A DNA stretch of 64,000 nt from Marisa cornuarietis. Taxonomy: Eukaryota > Mollusca > Gastropoda > Architaenioglossa > Ampullariidae. The stretch lies in assembly GCA_004794655.1 (NCBI GenBank), contig SMMW01000027.1:1-64000 (forward strand). Direction: 5' to 3'. Under the pieces are notes generated by a model. It made no database searches and had not been told where the DNA came from. It saw only the letters and a program-made list of their open reading frames with translations. Made by a program: the position numbers and the translations under genes. Below are positions 61,801 to 64,000 of this stretch, one piece after another; position 1 is the first letter of the stretch; every line of letters starts with the position of its first letter.

Positions 61801-64000
61801 GTCCGTGCTATGTCAAGTTTGGCGTTAGCGGTTATTTAACCCTTTAACTGCCAACTCCTTTAATTCATGTTATATTCTTTATTCTTGATGATGTAGGTGC
61901 CGGAAAAGTTGTTCCTGCAATATTTTGATGAAGCATCAACCGTGATCTTCATACAAAAGTGAAGATCAAGTAGTTTCTATGAATGATACAGTCTATTATG
62001 CATGTTCACATTTATTACTACTCAATGAAACTCAATTTACGGGATTGTCAAAATTTTGTCAATATTCCGTTGTTTTGACTGTCGCGAAGTAAAGCTGGCT
62101 TATAAAACAAGTTTGTAAAGAGATCTAGCAAAACCTCAAGCACATTACGGGACTGTTTAGTGTAATATAGACGAAGATGCTGCCCACCGCTGATTTTAAA
62201 CATATTTTGACCAATTTTATTGTGAAGTGTAAAATTGATATGCCAATTCTTAGTTTTACGCATTGCTTTACGTATAGTTCACACGAAGGCTTAATAGAGG
62301 GAATGGTGTAGCGGCGGTACAGTGTGCATACCTCTGTGTCTCTTCTAAGATATGGCAACATGGGTTTTTCAAGCTCCTCGTGCTGTCCGTGATAACGAGG
62401 CCCCATGTAAAGCTTGGCGGCTGTGGTGAGGATGTGGAAGCAGTGCTCTGTACCCGTCTCTTTCGTGTAATACTTAGGAGCACGAATATTTCGTGGTCCA
62501 CGTGCTGTCCGTGCTGTGTCAATTTTGGCGTTAGCGGTTATTTAACCCTTTAACTGCCAACTCCTTTAATTCATGTTATATTCTTGATGTATGTGCTGGA
62601 AAAGTTGTTCCTGTAATATTTTGATGAAGCATCAACCGTGATCTTAGTACAAAAGTGAAGATCAAGCAGTTTCGTTGAATGATAGTCTATTATGCATGTT
62701 CACACTTATTTCTACTGTTTTAAAGCAAACTTTAATAAAATCGATTGGGGATTGTCAAAATTTTTCAATATTTCGTTGTTTTGACTGTCGCGAAGTAAAG
62801 ATGGTTTATAAAACAAGTTTGTAAAGAGATCTAGCAAAACCTCAAGCACATTACGAGACTGTTTAGTGTAATATAGACGAAGATGCTGCCAACCGCTGAT
62901 TTTAAACATATTTTGACGAATTTTATTGTGAAGTGTAAAATTGATGGGTCAATTCTTAGTTTTACGCATTGCTTTACGTATAGTTCACTCAAAGGCTTAA
63001 TACAGGGAAGGGTGTAGCGGCGGCACAGTGTGCATGCCTCTCTGTCTCTTGCAAGACATGGTAACATGGGTTTTTCAAGCTCCTCGTGCTGTCCGTGATA
63101 ACGAGGCCCCATGTAAAGCTTGGCGGCTGTGTTTAGGATGTGGAAGCAGTGCTCTGTACCCGTCTCTTTCGTGCAATACTTAGGAGCACGAATATTTCGT
63201 GGTCCACGTGCTGTCCGTGCTATGTCAAGTTTGGCGTTAGCGGTTATTTAACCCTTTAACTGCCAACTCCTTTAATTCATGTTATATTTTTTATTCTTGT
63301 TGATGTAGGTGCCGGAAAAGTTGTTCCTGCAATATTTTGATGAAGCATCAACCATGATCTTCGTACAAAAGTGAAGATCAAGTAGTTTCTATGAATGGTA
63401 CAGTCTATTATGCATGTTCACACTTTCTTCTACGGTTTCAAACCAAACTGCAATAAAATCGATTAGGGATTGTCAAAATTTTGTCAATATTCCGTTGTTT
63501 TGACTGTCGCGAAGTAAAGCTGGTTTATAAAACAAGTTTGTAAAGAGATCTAGCAAAACCTCAAGCACATAACGGGACTGTTTAGTGTAATATAGACGAA
63601 GATGCTGCCAACCGCTGATTTTAAACATATTTTGACAATTTTTATTGTGAAGTGTAAAATTGATGGGTCAATTCTTAGTTTTACGCATTGCTTTACGTAT
63701 AGTTCACTCGAAGGCTTAATAGAGGGAATGGTGTAGCGGCGGCACAGTGTGCTACCTCTGTGTCTCTTGTAAGACATGGTAACATGGGTTTTTCAAGCTC
63801 CTCGTGCTGTCCGTGATAACGAGGCCCCATGTAAAGCTTGGCAGCTGGGGTTAGGATGTGGAAGCAGTGCTCTGTACCCGTCTCTTTCGTGCAATACTTA
63901 GGAGCACGAATATTTCGTGGTCCACGTGCTGTCCGTGCTATGTCAAGTTTGGCGTTAGCGGTTTTTTAACCCTTTAACTGCCAACTCCTTTTAATTCATA

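Larger units (their letters stand above)
59200..64000 (-). repeat. Satellite B tandem array, reverse orientation
   Basis: About 6.7 monomers run off the right edge. The word TCGCGAAGTAAAG recurs at 59,221, 59,940, 60,659, 61,376, 62,082, 62,788 and 63,507, giving periods of 719, 719, 717, 706, 706 and 719 bp. Copies are highly similar and richer in CpG words (TCGCG, GGCGGC, TTAGCGG) than satellite A. No similarity to satellite A is apparent apart from the CACGTG word. Most copies keep an open frame of about 75-93 codons on the minus strand. Confidence 0.95.

Noticed and set aside
1..64000. tRNA, rRNA or other structured RNA genes
   Set aside because: I saw no tRNA box A/box B pair, no ribosomal landmark and no snRNA-like sequence when reading the non-satellite parts.

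Overview
This window is eukaryotic, almost certainly animal, and consists mostly of satellite DNA and transposon relics. The evidence for an animal is a HARBI1-type nuclease relic, a multi-exon MULE/SWIM-like transposase gene with a GT-AG intron, and several copies of a non-LTR retrotransposon (LINE) with endonuclease and reverse transcriptase domains. The sequence is visibly AT-rich. The combination of families resembles what I know of marine invertebrates such as molluscs or lancelets, but the sequence does not settle the lineage. I see no intact host gene, tRNA, rRNA or CRISPR array.

Layout. (1) 1-48,885 is satellite A, a tandem array with a monomer of about 175-178 bp. It runs in one orientation to about 39,684 and then in the opposite orientation to 48,885; the left end lies outside the window. 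It contains alternating monomer types, a three-monomer marker cassette confined to 4.1-22.1 kb, long near-identical duplications at whole-monomer offsets, and a subfamily change near 33.6 kb that does not coincide with the orientation switch. (2) 48,886-58,373 is a 9.5-kb non-satellite island: a broken HARBI1-like gene on the plus strand, about 2.9 kb of AT-rich DNA with no recognisable gene, a series of minus-strand LINE relics, and a minus-strand MULE-like gene relic split by a plus-strand, 5'-truncated LINE of the same general kind. (3) 58,374-64,000 is satellite B, with a monomer of about 706-719 bp. It also switches orientation, at 59,199, and it runs off the right edge.

How the parts relate. 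Nothing here forms a working pathway. The window looks like heterochromatin, for example pericentromeric or subtelomeric, in which two unrelated satellites flank a transposon graveyard. Both satellites flip in the same sense (+ then -), both carry a CACGTG site in most monomers, and the satellite B edge abuts a short telomere-like and G-rich tract. The most informative signals are structural: higher-order repeat spacing, mosaic duplications, inverted junctions, chimeric LINE joins and conserved hairpins in satellite B.
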